A DNA stretch of 64,000 bases from Carallia brachiata (taxonomy: Eukaryota; Streptophyta; Magnoliopsida; Malpighiales; Rhizophoraceae): the NCBI GenBank assembly GCA_021464245.1, contig JADCRB010000104.1, positions 930,001 through 994,000 on the forward strand, written 5' to 3'. The notes under the pieces are model-generated. The model had not been told where the DNA came from and did no database searches. It worked only from the letters and a program-made list of their open reading frames with translations. The position numbers and the translations under genes are program-made. This document shows positions 47,703 to 59,544 of this stretch, piece by piece (the stretch's first letter is position 1; each line of letters begins with the position of its first letter).

Positions 47703-50700
47703 TGCTATAATTTAATTTACGAGAAGCAAAAGAATTTGAGTTGATTAATATTAATCCAAGATATCAACGGCAGGCAACCGGAGAGATTGAAATCTAAACT
47801 CGAAAGTTAGTCATCTATAATGAGGCACATGATTTGCTTGTTGTCATGGATTCGGTTGTTTAAGGTTATGCAAACCAGTAAATATCCTATTTTACAGGAT
47901 GAATGTGCTAACATCCTATCATATTGAGGACGGGAAAATCTATTTTCACTCGCTTTTTAAGAGTAGCTCAAAATTCAACATAAGAAAATAATAATAATAA
48001 TAGTTGATAATTATATAGCGAGTTATTTAGATATACGCAAAAAAAAGTGAGTCAAGGTAGCAAGCATAAGAAGAGAGAAAGAAGAAGCCATATATGTTTT
48101 AATTAATTAGTTATAATGGGCGCCAATTTCGAATCTATAACAGTTAAATTTGAAAATACAAACTATAAATTACAAATAAAAATTTAAAATAAAAATAAAA
48201 TTTACATGAGGTTGATTTTCATGCATCCTCCAATTAGTATTCTTTCATAACTCTATCAATGACGATACGAACTTGATCTTGACAGAAATAATTCCACAGT
48301 TTTATCTTGAACTGAATAGATACTGCTGAGGACTGAAAATAGATTTGAGGTAAACGCTTGGATTACAATAAAAGCCGCAGAAACTCGATTTGACTTAATT
48401 TCGCTGAGAGCCGAAGTGGCTTATTCTTAGATAAGTTGCCTGAACTTTTCTGAGAGTCGTATGAGACTTGTTCTCAGTCGGATTTGTAATATTTTGATAT
48501 TTTAGATTTATACCCTCACAGATTTAGATCTAATACGATTAGAAAGTAAAAGCTTAAAATATATATGAAAATGGATACAACAATTTTTTCGGACTTTATA
48601 CCTAAGATATTTCTCTTAAAAGAGTTAGTAGAGTTTACCGCAGAGTACAAAAACATAAAAAAAAAAGAGAGGAAAATTTGAAAATAATTGGAGGCTTGGT
48701 TGGCGTTGCTGACTTGGACAGCCTATTTATAAGCATTTCTTTTAGTATAAAAACGCTACGGGGAAAGTAGGAGAATTTGAAAATAATTTGAAGTCGGCAA
48801 TGCCAACCATTGATTTTATTTTATTTTTTAAAAACGTGTTTACATTATCATCTATTTAATTAGTATAAAAGAAAAGTTTAGATAAAGTTTCCCCTTATTT
48901 GTAGCAACCACGTGGCACATTCTTGGTTTTTTTTTTTTCTTATTTTTTCAAATTATCTTTCCTAAATTACTTTTACTAACCTTAATTTTAAAAAGATACC
49001 ATAAGCATGTACAATAATTAATTATAATTATGTTGCTGTATGTTACATATAATTGTTTTCTATATTTTAATATCACACTACTCCTAATTTATAGGTACAA
49101 ATTAATAGCAGTTTTCCAATTTAGGGTATCCTTATTAGTAACGTAAACATACTCTCTCCAAGCCTTCAGTTGTTAGTAACATAAGAAATAAATCACGCAA
49201 TAAAAGGCCAAACTTCTAGGAATAAAACTTGATCGGTGCGACAAATAAGCTTGATTGGTGCAATAAATCACGCTCATCAATATATTTCTACCTCCCCTAT
49301 TACAATTTGCTTGAAATCTATTTCTAGCTCTCTCATTTATTTTTTACAATTTTTTAAATTATTTTTAGCATCTTGAATTTCAATTTTTCTACATTTGTTA
49401 GTTATTGCTGATTATCTCTTCATTTAAAAGCTTTGAAAACCTTCCCTATAAACCACATATGTTATTTCAATTCATAATTTTTAAGATTTTTTCCATTCAT
49501 ACATTAATGGCAAATCATTTACAATAAGTAACGTTTTAATCACTTGAAAAAAATTACCATTTATGACTTCACTACTATATGTAATCATGAGAATATTGCT
49601 TAAATTTCTTTCCCATTTTAGCTCTCATTTACTTTGTTCTACTTGCTAGGAGAAATTAAGGTAATTCCTACAAATTCTTCTGAGTTTTAACAGAAAAGGT
49701 GGAATTAATTAGAATTAATTGTTGTTTATGGTTTATAATTATAATTAATTTGGCTCCTACTTTTCAATTTCCACTTCTCAAACTCACGACCTTTGGCTTC
49801 TTTCTTCTCTTTCATTCAATCACTAAGTTATATTTACATAATAGCACTAGCCTTAATGCTTCACTTCTCTCTTTCCCTATCTTTCTTTTTCTTCCTCTCC
49901 ATCTTTGCTAGACCCACTTCTCATCAAATCATCATGTTTCATATCAACCTAAGTGCAGGTGCTTGGGTATTGTTGTGCTCTTCAGAAAGGAGGAGGTTGG
50001 AAACTATTGGTTTTGGCGTGGAGGAGGCTCCTAAAAACAAATTCAACACGTATTCTTACCCAATAATTATAAGTGTGTTGTCACTTACTGCCCCAACCAT
50101 TATATCTATTGAAACTAACTTTCAGTCTCCATTATAAGATGTGTTATTTGAATCCAGTGTTGATGGTCTATTTTTCCAAGTCGACTCCTTTTTTCATCCA
50201 TTCGTGATTATTCATTAGAACTCTTCAAATGGATGCATTTTGTACTTTCATTTTGAGTGACAATGAAAATATAAAATATTTATAGATGCTTCTTTTTCAT
50301 AATCATGTGTTCATGTTGCTTTGAACTTTAAATCAAAGAATTTGTGGAAAGGAACATGAACATAATGTTGACTTTGCTTTGAACTCTTTCCAAAAATTGC
50401 TTTAGCCGATTTCAATTCTGTTCATATTGCTTCTATTTTTGTTATTCTTATATTTTTCAATTCATTAGTAAATTAAATTAATTTTCATATGAATGCAGGT
50501 GATCATGATTTGGATTTTATACAGTCAAAACACGACGTAAGATCATTATTAAATATAAAGAGTGCCCAATTATTAGGTGAAAAAAATCAACACCAATTAA
50601 AAAGGAAATCAAATACTATTGTCAGAGAAATATTGACCAAAGGTAATTTTTTTAAAAAAAGATAATTTCAAATAATTTGGTGTTATCCTTTGTGTTTCGA

Positions 50701-51387
50701 GACGAGGGCTTTCAATTGCTAAAAACAATCATAATGTAAGTTTACTTTTCTGGCAAGACTATCTTTCTTTCTTTTTTCTTTTTTTTTTTGTTTGTTTATA
50801 TTCATCTAATTGTAATTCGGTCATATTCTATTATGTTACTGAACTTATGACTTGAATTTCAAGGAAGAGATATTAAATTGTTTGATTATGTGGATTTAAC
50901 AGAATAATTTTTTCATTTTATATTAATTTGTATCATAAATGTCCTTTATAAATGAGATTGATGCAAATAAGAATTATTGATTGTTATTGTTTTCATTTTT
51001 TATTTTTTATTTTAGATGAATTGATTGTTATTGTTTGACAAGAATTATGTAATACCAATGGATACAGTATACACTTATAGAAATAATACAAAATTTTAAT
51101 TGTTACTCATACAACGCAATCACATATCACAAAAATAGTAATATGTACCTACATAAATTATATTAAAATTTTTCAAGAAATATTTTGTGTACAACATAAT
51201 ATATTAGTACATAAAAAATTGACAACATATATATAAAATCCCCACAACGGGATGGCTAAAATCTAGTATGTATATATTTGCGTACAATCAGATATTAATT
51301 TTAAATGCGAGTGAACATAGCAAATATGCGTCTTCGATCCATTGGCAAACAAAATTAAAAAAAAAAAATTTCTAAGGAAAGAATATT
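47703..51387. other. AT-rich spacer in the centre of the inverted duplication
   Basis: No gene is supported. A 115-codon plus frame at 49793-50137 has a hydrophobic start but no recognisable family and poor complexity. At 51320-51360 a string around ATCCATTGGCAAACAAAATT is the inverse of 45837-45870, a trace of the inverted duplication on the outer side of the LTR element. Confidence 0.5.
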
Positions 51388-51821
51388 TGTTGGGGAAATT
51401 TTCAAAATAGAAAAGTCGTGTCCCCTAATTAATTTGGTGGTTATGGATATATGTCTATTGATGAAAGGACATGTTGAAAGTCGTGTCCACTAAACCCAAA
51501 AGACGCATATCTTGGCCAAATAATTACCAAATTATTCTCCCTATAAATATGTGAATTGGCCATTCACATAGTGAATAGAGAAGATAGAAAAATCTATACA
51601 TTTTTGTTAGTAATTTTGGATATTACAACAACTTCTCGAGGACTTGATTTCGGTATTGCAACCTGCAGTCGAGTGTGCTTCATTTTATCCTGTGAGGGAG
51701 TTCGCATTATACCTCTGTTGCAATTAGTGAGGGCGAATTTTGCCTTAAGGAAAGTGGCGTTTGTTACACGACTTGAAGCAATTCTTTCATTCCTAATCTC
51801 ACCCTCTTTTCTGTTCCAACA
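51388..51821 (+). repeat. 5' LTR of the non-autonomous element
   Basis: A 434-bp LTR, TGTTGG...CCAACA. A CTATAAATA box at about 51541-51549 is the likely promoter. Confidence 0.95.
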
Positions 51822-52679
51822 ATCTTAAGACAAAATTTTTTAGTTCGTGATTGAGATTTTGAAAGAATTGACTGGTCAAGTAAGTTCTGTTTGAATTAAG
51901 GTATGTTTTTCTTCTTATTAGTTGTTTGCTACTGTGAAAAATAATATCCATAATATTATTTATGCAAAATGAGTTCGGGTATGCCATCATATCACTGCAT
52001 GTTTCAAATTTCTTTATTATTCATGGTTTTGGATGCTATTTAAAATAGTAAAGATGTTTGGACAAAAAATATGAATGTTTAATATAATTTATAAATGCAT
52101 CCTAAATAAAGAATCTAGTTCATTGAGAAATAGTAAATTCTTTAATCCTAAATTAAGGGAAATTAATATACTATCCGGTGCTACCTTATTGTGTCTTGTA
52201 TTCCAAATTATGGTCATAGATGTCCCATGGAGGTCTTCAAGGTCACTGTCCACGTTGTAGCCTTCAAGACTATGGAAATTGAAAATTCCAAGTGAAGGGA
52301 AGAGCTGGACACAAGAATAAAGGGAAATTATGAGACACTTAGAACATGTGTCTATATGTTCCTGAACCCAAACAAAGTGGCGCATAAGATTTGGGTTGTA
52401 AGGGAAGGGACATAATACATGGAAAGCCATGGGTAAGGTTGAATGTTCAGTAACCAAAATTTTCGTCTAGACATTTGTAGAACGTCGGACAAAGGCTTCC
52501 GAAATCATTGGACAAATTGATGTCCGACAGCTAATGGTTCTAATGCACTAGATGAATCTGGCCGGGGAAGAAGGATGTGTTTCAAACCTAGGACACGTGT
52601 AAAATTCATTGTTGACACTAGACAAACCATGGAATTTAGTATAGCGGCAGTATTTGATTTAATTATATATGTGTGTTTT

Positions 52680-52681
<2 letters not shown>

Positions 52682-52730
<49 letters not shown>
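52682..52730. repeat. TA microsatellite
   Basis: An uninterrupted TA run of about 48 bp inside the LTR element. Confidence 0.95.
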
Positions 52731-52731
<1 letters not shown>

Positions 52732-53224
52732 GGTAATTATCAATAAAGATGTGCGTGCATGGTAATTATTTATATTAGTCCGCATGATAGTTATTTACAT
52801 TAGCATGTATGGTAGTTAATATAGTATATTCATGATGTTTAATTTTGGTGATATTTATCTGTGTGCATGATAATAAAATCATAACGTCATAATTTATACA
52901 TGTTAGGATGTGATTTTTGGCTTGGCATGGTACAAAAATAAAATAAAAATAAATTATACAGTTATTCATGCACACACACATGATAGTACCCATTGGGTAT
53001 ACATGAATGGTAGTTATATACATGAACAGTCACTTCTGCATAGTGGTAGTTATTTAAGTGAATGGTCACTTCTATGCAATTGGATCATGATTTTTAGTCT
53101 CTGTGATTTTTGCTTCTGGTTTGTGCACATATATCAGTGAAGATAGTTCCCCAAGCACGTACATACATGTGACTTTTGGAAATCAATTCATGATTAGTGA
53201 GAGTTGTTTATGAAACAAAGGAAA

Positions 53225-53700
53225 AGACATGACTCTTGACAAAAAGATACGATTTTTAGTGAGAAGAGTCATGACCATTGATGGAAAGAGACGTGATCTT
53301 TCATGTAAAAAGACATGACTCTTCATGGAAAAAGACATGACCATTAGTGGGAAGGAACGCGACCCTTTATGGGAAGAGATGTAATCTTGCATGGAAAGAC
53401 ACATGACTTTTCATGGAAAGAGATGCGACTCTTCATAAAAAGAAAGGGGAATCTTCAAAGAAAAAGACGTTACTCTTCAAAAGAAGACATGAGACTCTTC
53501 AAAGGAAGAGATATGACTTTTCATAAAAAAAGATATGACCATTAGTCAAAAGGGATGCAAACCTTTATGGGAAGAGATGCGACCTTTCATATAAAGAGAT
53601 GTGGCTTTTCATAGAAAGAGACGCAACCTTTCATGGAAAGAGACATAATCCTTTATGGGGAAAAGACGTGTTCTTTCGAAAAGAGTCATGACTTTTTATA
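53225..53700. repeat. Degenerate tandem array in the LTR element interior
   Basis: About twenty worn copies of a unit of roughly 20-30 bp with the theme AAAGAGACATGACTCTTCAT. Unit lengths vary. It makes up a sixth of the interior. Confidence 0.85.
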
Positions 53701-54635
53701 AGTGACTATTCAAAGTCTTTTCACAAGTCAAATTATTTTCTTTCTTTTACAAATAAAAGAAAGTAGTAGATGACTTATAGACAACTATGCTGTAGCATAG
53801 ACAAACAAATAGAAATATTGTGACGCTCGTGGATCGCGACCACTAGAGCAAATGCCTTTAATTTATTTAAAGTTAATGACCCTTTAGAGTGAAAGGGTGA
53901 GATGTTAACCGTTATATTAACGGTATCTCTTAGCGTGTAATTTGTAGTACCATAGTAAATACAAAAAACTTTCGAAAAGTCAGTTGCGTATTAAAAGAAG
54001 GTTAATCCTTAACTAAAAGGGTTAACAATAACTTGATGAATGAGATATCAAATGAGGGATGAGTTCAAGTCCATAATTATTGATCACCCATGATGGAACC
54101 TCGACTCAACGCTTGATACAACGTCAAGTCTTGAGTTCAATGAGTCAAAGTACATCATTAGCGTGATTTGAAGCATTATACTCATTTTTTTTTTTCTTCA
54201 TCCCGAAGTTTCATAATGCTTAGTACCTGCAGTTAATTGGGAGGTTGAGTTTTAAAAACTCTTAACAGGCTTGAAAGGGTGCTTTATAGCGGGAGCCCTA
54301 GTCTGCCTATGTGAATGTGGAATGTGTAGGCCGTTCCAATAAGTTTAAGGACTTAACTTTAAAACATTCATGAAAAGGATATGGACACAATGGCTTTTAA
54401 TGTGTCAATTATTAAAAAGAGAAGTATAATGTTGTATAGTCAACTGTGTGGAATATTTCTATTAGGATATCTTTAAGAATAGTTGGTTCAAAACTTGTCT
54501 ACCATACTATTCAGATATGTTGTAACGCATATTTCACTACGTAAGGTTCAATCTGTAAGACACTTTACTTATGCAGTTGACTTCTAAAATTACGAAAAAT
54601 CCGTTACATTTTCTTATTTGAAAATGGCGGGGGAT

Positions 54636-55068
54636 TGTTGGGGAAATTTTCAAAATAGAAAAGTCGTGTCCCCTAATTAATTTGGTGGTTATGGATATGT
54701 GTCTATTGATGAAAGGACATGTTGAAAGTCGTGTCCACTAAACCCAAAAGACGCATATCTTGGCCAAATAATTACCAAATTATTCTCCCTATAAATATGT
54801 GAATTGGCCATTCACATAGTGAATAGAGAAGATAGAAAAATCTATACATTTTTGTTAGTAATTTTGGATATTACAACAACTTCTCGAGGACTTGATTTCG
54901 GTATTGCAACCTGCAGTCGAGTGTGCTTCATTTTATCCTGTGAGGGAGTTGCATTATACCTCTGTTGCAATTAGTGAGGGCGAATTTTGCCTTAAGGAAA
55001 GTGGCGTTTGTTACACGACTTGAAGCAATTCTTTCATTCCCAATCTCACCCTCTTTTCTGTTCCAACA
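54636..55068 (+). repeat. 3' LTR of the non-autonomous element
   Basis: A 433-bp copy of the 5' LTR. The differences seen are ATATG/GTATG type at about 54699, loss of one C in GAGTTCGCA, and T/C in CATTCCTAAT. Confidence 0.95.
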
Positions 55069-55179
55069 ATATTCACACGATCATATCAGATCAAATGCTG
55101 AAAATCTCTCTGTCGTTTTCAGCTAATTGGAAAGTAATTAAGCATTCATCAATTGATCCCAGCAGTTGGTGATGATCGA

Positions 55180-55504
55180 TTAAGCTGCAGAATGCAAGAG
55201 CCGACGTCTATGGCGGCACCTGAACTCAATCTCACAACCTCTATCATATTCATGCACAGGTCTCGTCTTGCAGTTTTGAGGATGTTTTCCGCTGCAACGA
55301 GGAATAGGCCTCTTGAACAGGCCGATTGGCCTCTACTTTTGGTTTACCGGTGGAATTTGAATTTGTTATGTGGGAACTAAGAGTTCAGCTCTTCTACTAC
55401 CAACAACGTCGCCGGGGGCGATGTCGATTGGCTTCTGTTTCCCTTGACAATAGCATGCATACCATGAGCATGCAAAGTGCAAGACTTATCAGTTGTTTGG
55501 ACAT
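55180..55504 (-). pseudogene. RALF-like peptide pseudogene 4 (with intron-like insert)
   Basis: The minus-strand frame from ATG 55504 has a good signal peptide (KQLISLALCMLMVCMLL ... TEANRH). It then enters a 75-bp GT...AG insert (55407-55333), followed by the mature part RPIPRCSGKHPQNCKTRPVH, then EYDRGCEIEFRCRHRRRLL and a stop at 55180. All four cysteines are present. The codons between the duplicated ANR and the first cysteine are out of phase and the YISY-like motif is lost, so the product is probably broken. The copia-like neighbour ends only 110 bp downstream of it. Confidence 0.85.
55333..55407 (-). repeat. tRNA-like insert / candidate intron (copy 2)
   Basis: A 75-bp insert, GTTGTTGGTAGTAGAAGAGC to AAAAGTAG, flanked by imperfect direct repeats GAAGCCAATCGACATC and GAGGCCAATCGGCCTG. 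A B-box-like ATTCAAATTCC and an ACCA before the A-rich end are visible. Confidence 0.65.
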
Positions 55505-56486
55505 TGTTATGTGGTTGATTGATTGTTAATTATAATTAACTCGGAATGCAAGAAGCCTGTAATTAATTTTATTACTTACCGTGCTAGAATTAATGGTGAT
55601 TGGTGAAGGGAAGCCATTAATTACTATTTACAAATGAAATTATTGTCTATACTTAGACACCGGACGGACAATTGGTTAGAATAAATTTTATTATCACCAG
55701 TTATCTTTTTTTTTTTTTTCTTTTGCAATCACTATATTTGACAGGTGTTGACTGATTATAAAAAAATAAAAATTAAATAGATCACAAATTTGTCATTAAA
55801 AAGTACTTTTATATTTTAATTGGTGATTATAAAAAGAAAAAAAAAAGGTGAAGAGTAATTGTCAATAACTAATTCCATTCCCCCCCTCTCCCCAAAAAAA
55901 AAAAAAACGGCACGTTACATTTCAGTTGAATTTTATGTTCTACAATTGATTGAACTGCACGACTAATATGTGCTTTTATTTCTGCTACATATGAGATAAT
56001 GAGTTCGTAGGATTTACTTGACCAATAATTTGTGACTTATTTTTTGATTAATTAGTTCCGACTAAAAGTTCAACTCAAAACCTTTAATTTTAGAGATGAT
56101 TGCAGTACCAATTGAACTTCAACATGAGAGTTAGAGGAAGTGATAAAATTATACCTTATGACCTACTTCCAAGCAGAGAGGCTTAGAGGCCACTTAGCTA
56201 GCCTTAGAATTTAGCATGATCATTTTGGAACCTGTCAAATTGTCAAAAGTGTTCTTAAGCAAATTGGCAGTCAAATGGTAGAAGAGCCATCAACTTTTGA
56301 TTAGCAGAGAATGCAGCACAAATTCCATTGACAGTCTTTTTACATACCAAGAAATCAAAGCCACATTCCAATCATATTACTATAAGGATCCATGAGCAGA
56401 AAGTTGGTAAAACTGTCACGATGTTCATACAAATAAGAAAGTTCCTTTATCCAATTACAGATTACAACGAGCCTGAACCTACTGAC

Positions 56487-56717
56487 AACAGAACTTAGTT
56501 CTTCCATTGTTAGAAAGCAAAATTCAAATAATAGTCCTTGATTCTTCTTCAAAAACTCGAAGAGAAGGCATTTGGACAAAGCTAAAGAAGAAGAAGAAGA
56601 GTAAAAAAAGACATCAGTTACAGAAACCAGGGACTTCACCAAGCAACATAGCCAACTCGTTTTTGCTGAACCTCTCTTCATCTAAAAATGCTGCACGGAC
56701 CACGTTCCCCACCAAAA
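56487..56717 (-). pseudogene. Duplicated 3' tail of DRT111
   Basis: The minus-strand frame reads FGGNVVRAAFLDEERFSKNE, then LAMLLGEVPGFCN and a stop (56616-56614). This equals the last 30 codons of the DRT111 gene at 61.7 kb with a few changes. The 3' UTR sequence (56487-56613) matches 61588-61699 as well. Homology stops abruptly inside the RYFGG codons, where sequence homologous to 60160 begins. It is a duplication breakpoint, not a gene. Confidence 0.88.
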
Positions 56718-56729
56718 TGAATCTTGTCT

Positions 56730-58260
56730 TCCTTTCTAACCCGAATTATTGCCCTCTTAAAAATGAGGGGAGGAAAGTAGAGTTAGAATAAGAAGTCTGC
56801 TTTTAAAGGTTTTCATTTTCGTTAAGCTAGATTTTTCTCCATCAGCTCTTCAGAGAGGTGTTCATGCAGTTTAGTCAATAACCAAGTCCAAAAGATTATC
56901 ATTATTCTTTGTAAATAGACTAGCACTAGCGGGACTCTCCATTCTCAATGGCTGCTCTTACTCAAGGTTTGGGACTCTTCATTCTCAATCTTCCACCAGC
57001 AGGGAGTGTGAAGTTTATTTACGGATGATGCCATTAGAGTTAACATTCCTAGATATGTATTACTAATATTTTGGGCATGGCCCTCTTGTAAACCTCAAAA
57101 AGAAACAACCATTATTCTTTGAAAATAGACTACCAAAGGTCAGTGTGTGTGCTTGCGCGCATTTAAGAAAGAGGGAGAGATATAGCAAGAGATGTAAAAA
57201 CAAAATATCAAAAATTAATTAATTAGTTGTTCACAATCATTAATAACAATGATTACATGAAAAAAATATAATCTCACATATTATGCAATAAACCACACAC
57301 ATTAGGACACGAAAGAAAGGATTTTTTTATAAAAAAAAATAATTGACTCCAACTGAAACTCAAATTTGAGATTTTTTTTATGTTAAAAAATAATCAATTA
57401 ATCTAGCATTTGTTCAAGCAAAGCACAAGAGCAGACGTCGATGGCGGCACCTTTGAAAACTTCCACAACCCCTGTTACTTGGAGCTGGACTTTGGATTAC
57501 AACGAGGGCATTTGTCTTTAATAGGCGAATAGGCCTCTAATCCTCTTGCAAATAACATGCACATCATGAGCATTGCAATTGCAAGCTTCATCATCAACTG
57601 CTTCGATGCCATTGTTTAGTGATGGGGAGAAGTCATTGATTAAGTGCTGTTTATAAATGAAATTGTTTTCTATAATTAGACACCAACAAGTTAGATTGTT
57701 GGCCACATTTTAGTCTTTGAAGGTTACAGAAACCATATAATACACCTAATATCCTAGTGAAATTTGCCTATTTCGAGGTGAGAATTAGTTTCTAGTTAGC
57801 TTCCGCTCACTTTTTGGTATAATTCTGTGTTAAAGACAACTCCCTACAAAGATTCACAGCCACAATTGTTCGAACTGCATAACTAAAATTTGTGTTTTTA
57901 GAGAATGGAGCAAAAATTTTAGTTCTTATTTTTTTTTTCGTTTTACAATGACTAGAAAATGTTATTATAATTATATTACCCAATTGTAATTTTAAATTTG
58001 TACTAGTGATACGCCCAAAATAACTTAATATATATTGGGAATCTTTTTTTTTTTTTTTGGTTTTTAGATTAAGCTTGTCCCTATCAATTTGCATGTAAGC
58101 TTTCGAGTGAATAGATATTAAGTCCTTCTTCAGAATATTTGAAAACACACTTCCCACAATGGTCATGGTCATGGTGGATTCAATATGTTACTCATGGAGT
58201 AGCCCTTACAAAGATCAAATTAATCATATTTTAAGAGTTACGCAGAGAAGCTGGCAAAAA
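56730..58260. repeat. Tandem segmental duplication, copy A (partner 60160-61590)
   Basis: About 1.5 kb matches 60160-61590 in the same orientation, in stretches of high similarity including the CTTAAAAATGAGGGG start, the RALF-like pseudogene and the ACAATGGTCATGGTGGATT end. Copy B joins the true DRT111 3' end. Copy A is preceded by the DRT111 tail fragment, as expected from an unequal exchange. Confidence 0.85.
57414..57612 (-). pseudogene. RALF-like peptide pseudogene 5
   Basis: ATG at 57612, signal peptide QLMMKLAIAMLMMCMLFARG, then EAYSPIKDKCPRCNPKSSSK and TAA (45 codons). The C-terminal RALF end (RGCGSFQRCRHRR) follows in another frame down to 57414. Compared with the intact gene, about 26 nt around the second cysteine are missing. 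The promoter module lies at 57647-57686. The upstream region is the inverse of that of the intact gene at 44.1 kb. Confidence 0.85.
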
Positions 58261-58261
58261 T

Positions 58262-59160
58262 CTAGCTACAGTAACTTGATTCTGGAGTCCACAAAATCAA
58301 AATTAAAGTCTTAAATTTCAAAGTTTTTTGTTGAAACATGTTAACAAAAACAACAAGATGTGCAGTCAGCATTTTGGCAACGTGCAATAAGAACTCAAAA
58401 AGAGTAATAGCAGCAATAATATACACAGAACATAATAAAACATACAACAAGAATAAAAAATGAAATAATTATGATATTAGAGTGAATCCAACACGGGTGT
58501 ATGGACACTTTTTCAAAACCTTGTTACATATTTATTATTGTTATCAGGATTGGTGCAAGGAGGAGTTAATTTGACAAGAAATTTTGAAATTTTGGAATTT
58601 TATTTTTATTATTGCGTGGGAATTCTTCTCCTTGCCAACTGGAATTACCATTGTTGGTTATAGGACACTATATTCCAAAAAGAAAAAAAAAAATTCAATG
58701 GCTATAGAAAATGAATATGGATTCACTAGTGCATGAATAAAATAATCAATATTAAATAAAATCAAGTTTGATATATAATTTGGACATAATGAACTAAAAA
58801 ATGAGTTTAGTTACTTAGACAAAAAGAGTCTCGATATCAAAACCAGACTTCTAAAACCCCCACCCATTTTCTCCCTCCCCCTTTGTTTCACAGCACCTGG
58901 CCCGAGTACTGACCTCGGGCCTGCTACCTTTTTCCTTAAAAAATTTAATTTTGTTGTAGTAACATTTTAAATGTTCTTACATTAATTTAAAAAAATCTAA
59001 TAGAACTATTACTTGATGTTGTTACATTAATAACTTTTGTTTTTGCAAATAGATAATTGCACATGGATGATGAAATTAAACGAGGTAAATACAATCTTCA
59101 TAGAATTTGGTTGCATTAAACAATTAATGAAATTCGACAATTAAAAAAAGGGAACAAAAT
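58262..59160. other. Spacer between RALF-like copies
   Basis: AT-rich. From about 59040 it matches, inverted, the 3' flank of pseudogene 1 (42236-42310). Nothing else can be named. Confidence 0.5.
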
Positions 59161-59209
59161 TTTTGGCTTTTGAAGTATTCAATCAATCCAGCATTTGATC
59201 AACTGATCA

Positions 59210-59544
59210 TCATGCAGATTGCGGGAACCGAGGCTTATCGTGGCAGCACCTGTGCTGAACCTGGCATCCTCCTTTAAATGGATTCACAGGTTTCATATTG
59301 CATTGTCCAGGATTTCTTGGGCTGCAGCCAGGCGGTCTGTTACGGCCAATGCTTCCATATCCAAGGTGCCGATTTGCCTCTACTTTTATTTGGTCTACCG
59401 GTGGAATTGAACTCGGGATGCCAGAATTAAGAGTCCAGCTCTTCTATTACTAAACGACTCGACAGGGGTCGATGCCGATTGGTTTTGTTCCTCTTTGACA
59501 ATAGCATGCACGCCACAAGCAAGACTTATCAACTTTTTGGGCAT
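59210..59544 (-). pseudogene. RALF-like peptide pseudogene 6 (mature part intact)
   Basis: The mature exon is open and complete: NRHLGYGSIGRNRPPGCSPR, NPGQCNMKPVNPF, GGCQVQHRCC and a stop at 59210, with all four RALF cysteines. The signal-peptide exon is damaged: after ATG 59544 the frame lacks the hydrophobic core because several bases are missing compared with the copy at 55.5 kb. An 84-bp GT...AG insert (59463-59380) separates the two parts. The promoter module is at 59664-59700. Confidence 0.85.
59380..59463 (-). repeat. tRNA-like insert / candidate intron (copy 3)
   Basis: 84 bp, GTCGAGTCGTTTAGTAATAG to AAATAAAAGTAG. This is the best preserved of the three. It has A-box-like TTTAGTAATAGAAGAGC, ACTCTTAATT in the anticodon position (reminiscent of Lys-CTT) and B-box-like GAGTTCAATTCC. 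A GGTAGACCA precedes the A-rich tail. Direct repeats AACCAATCGGCATC and GGCAAATCGGCACC flank it. Confidence 0.65.

Larger units (their letters stand above)
51388..55068. mobile_element. Complete non-autonomous LTR retrotransposon
   Basis: Two LTRs, 51388-51821 and 54636-55068, each begin TGTTGG and end CCAACA and differ at about two bases plus one single-base gap. The 5-bp target duplication ATATT flanks both ends exactly (51383-51387 and 55069-55073). A polypurine-type tract (AAAATGGCGGGGGAT) sits directly before the right LTR. The 2.8-kb interior holds no gag, protease, integrase or reverse transcriptase, only AT-rich sequence, a TA microsatellite and a degenerate tandem array. It must have been moved by another element's proteins. 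The polypurine position implies plus-strand orientation. The primer site after 51821 (ATCTTAAGAC) is not the usual tRNA-Met type. Confidence 0.95.

Noticed and set aside
49793..50137. 115-codon plus-strand ORF with a hydrophobic start
   Set aside because: Low-complexity Phe/Ser/Leu leader from CT-rich DNA and no family resemblance; no cysteine pattern like the RALF cluster.
52089..52457. 122-codon minus-strand ORF in the LTR element
   Set aside because: No gag or pol motif; opposite to the element's likely orientation.
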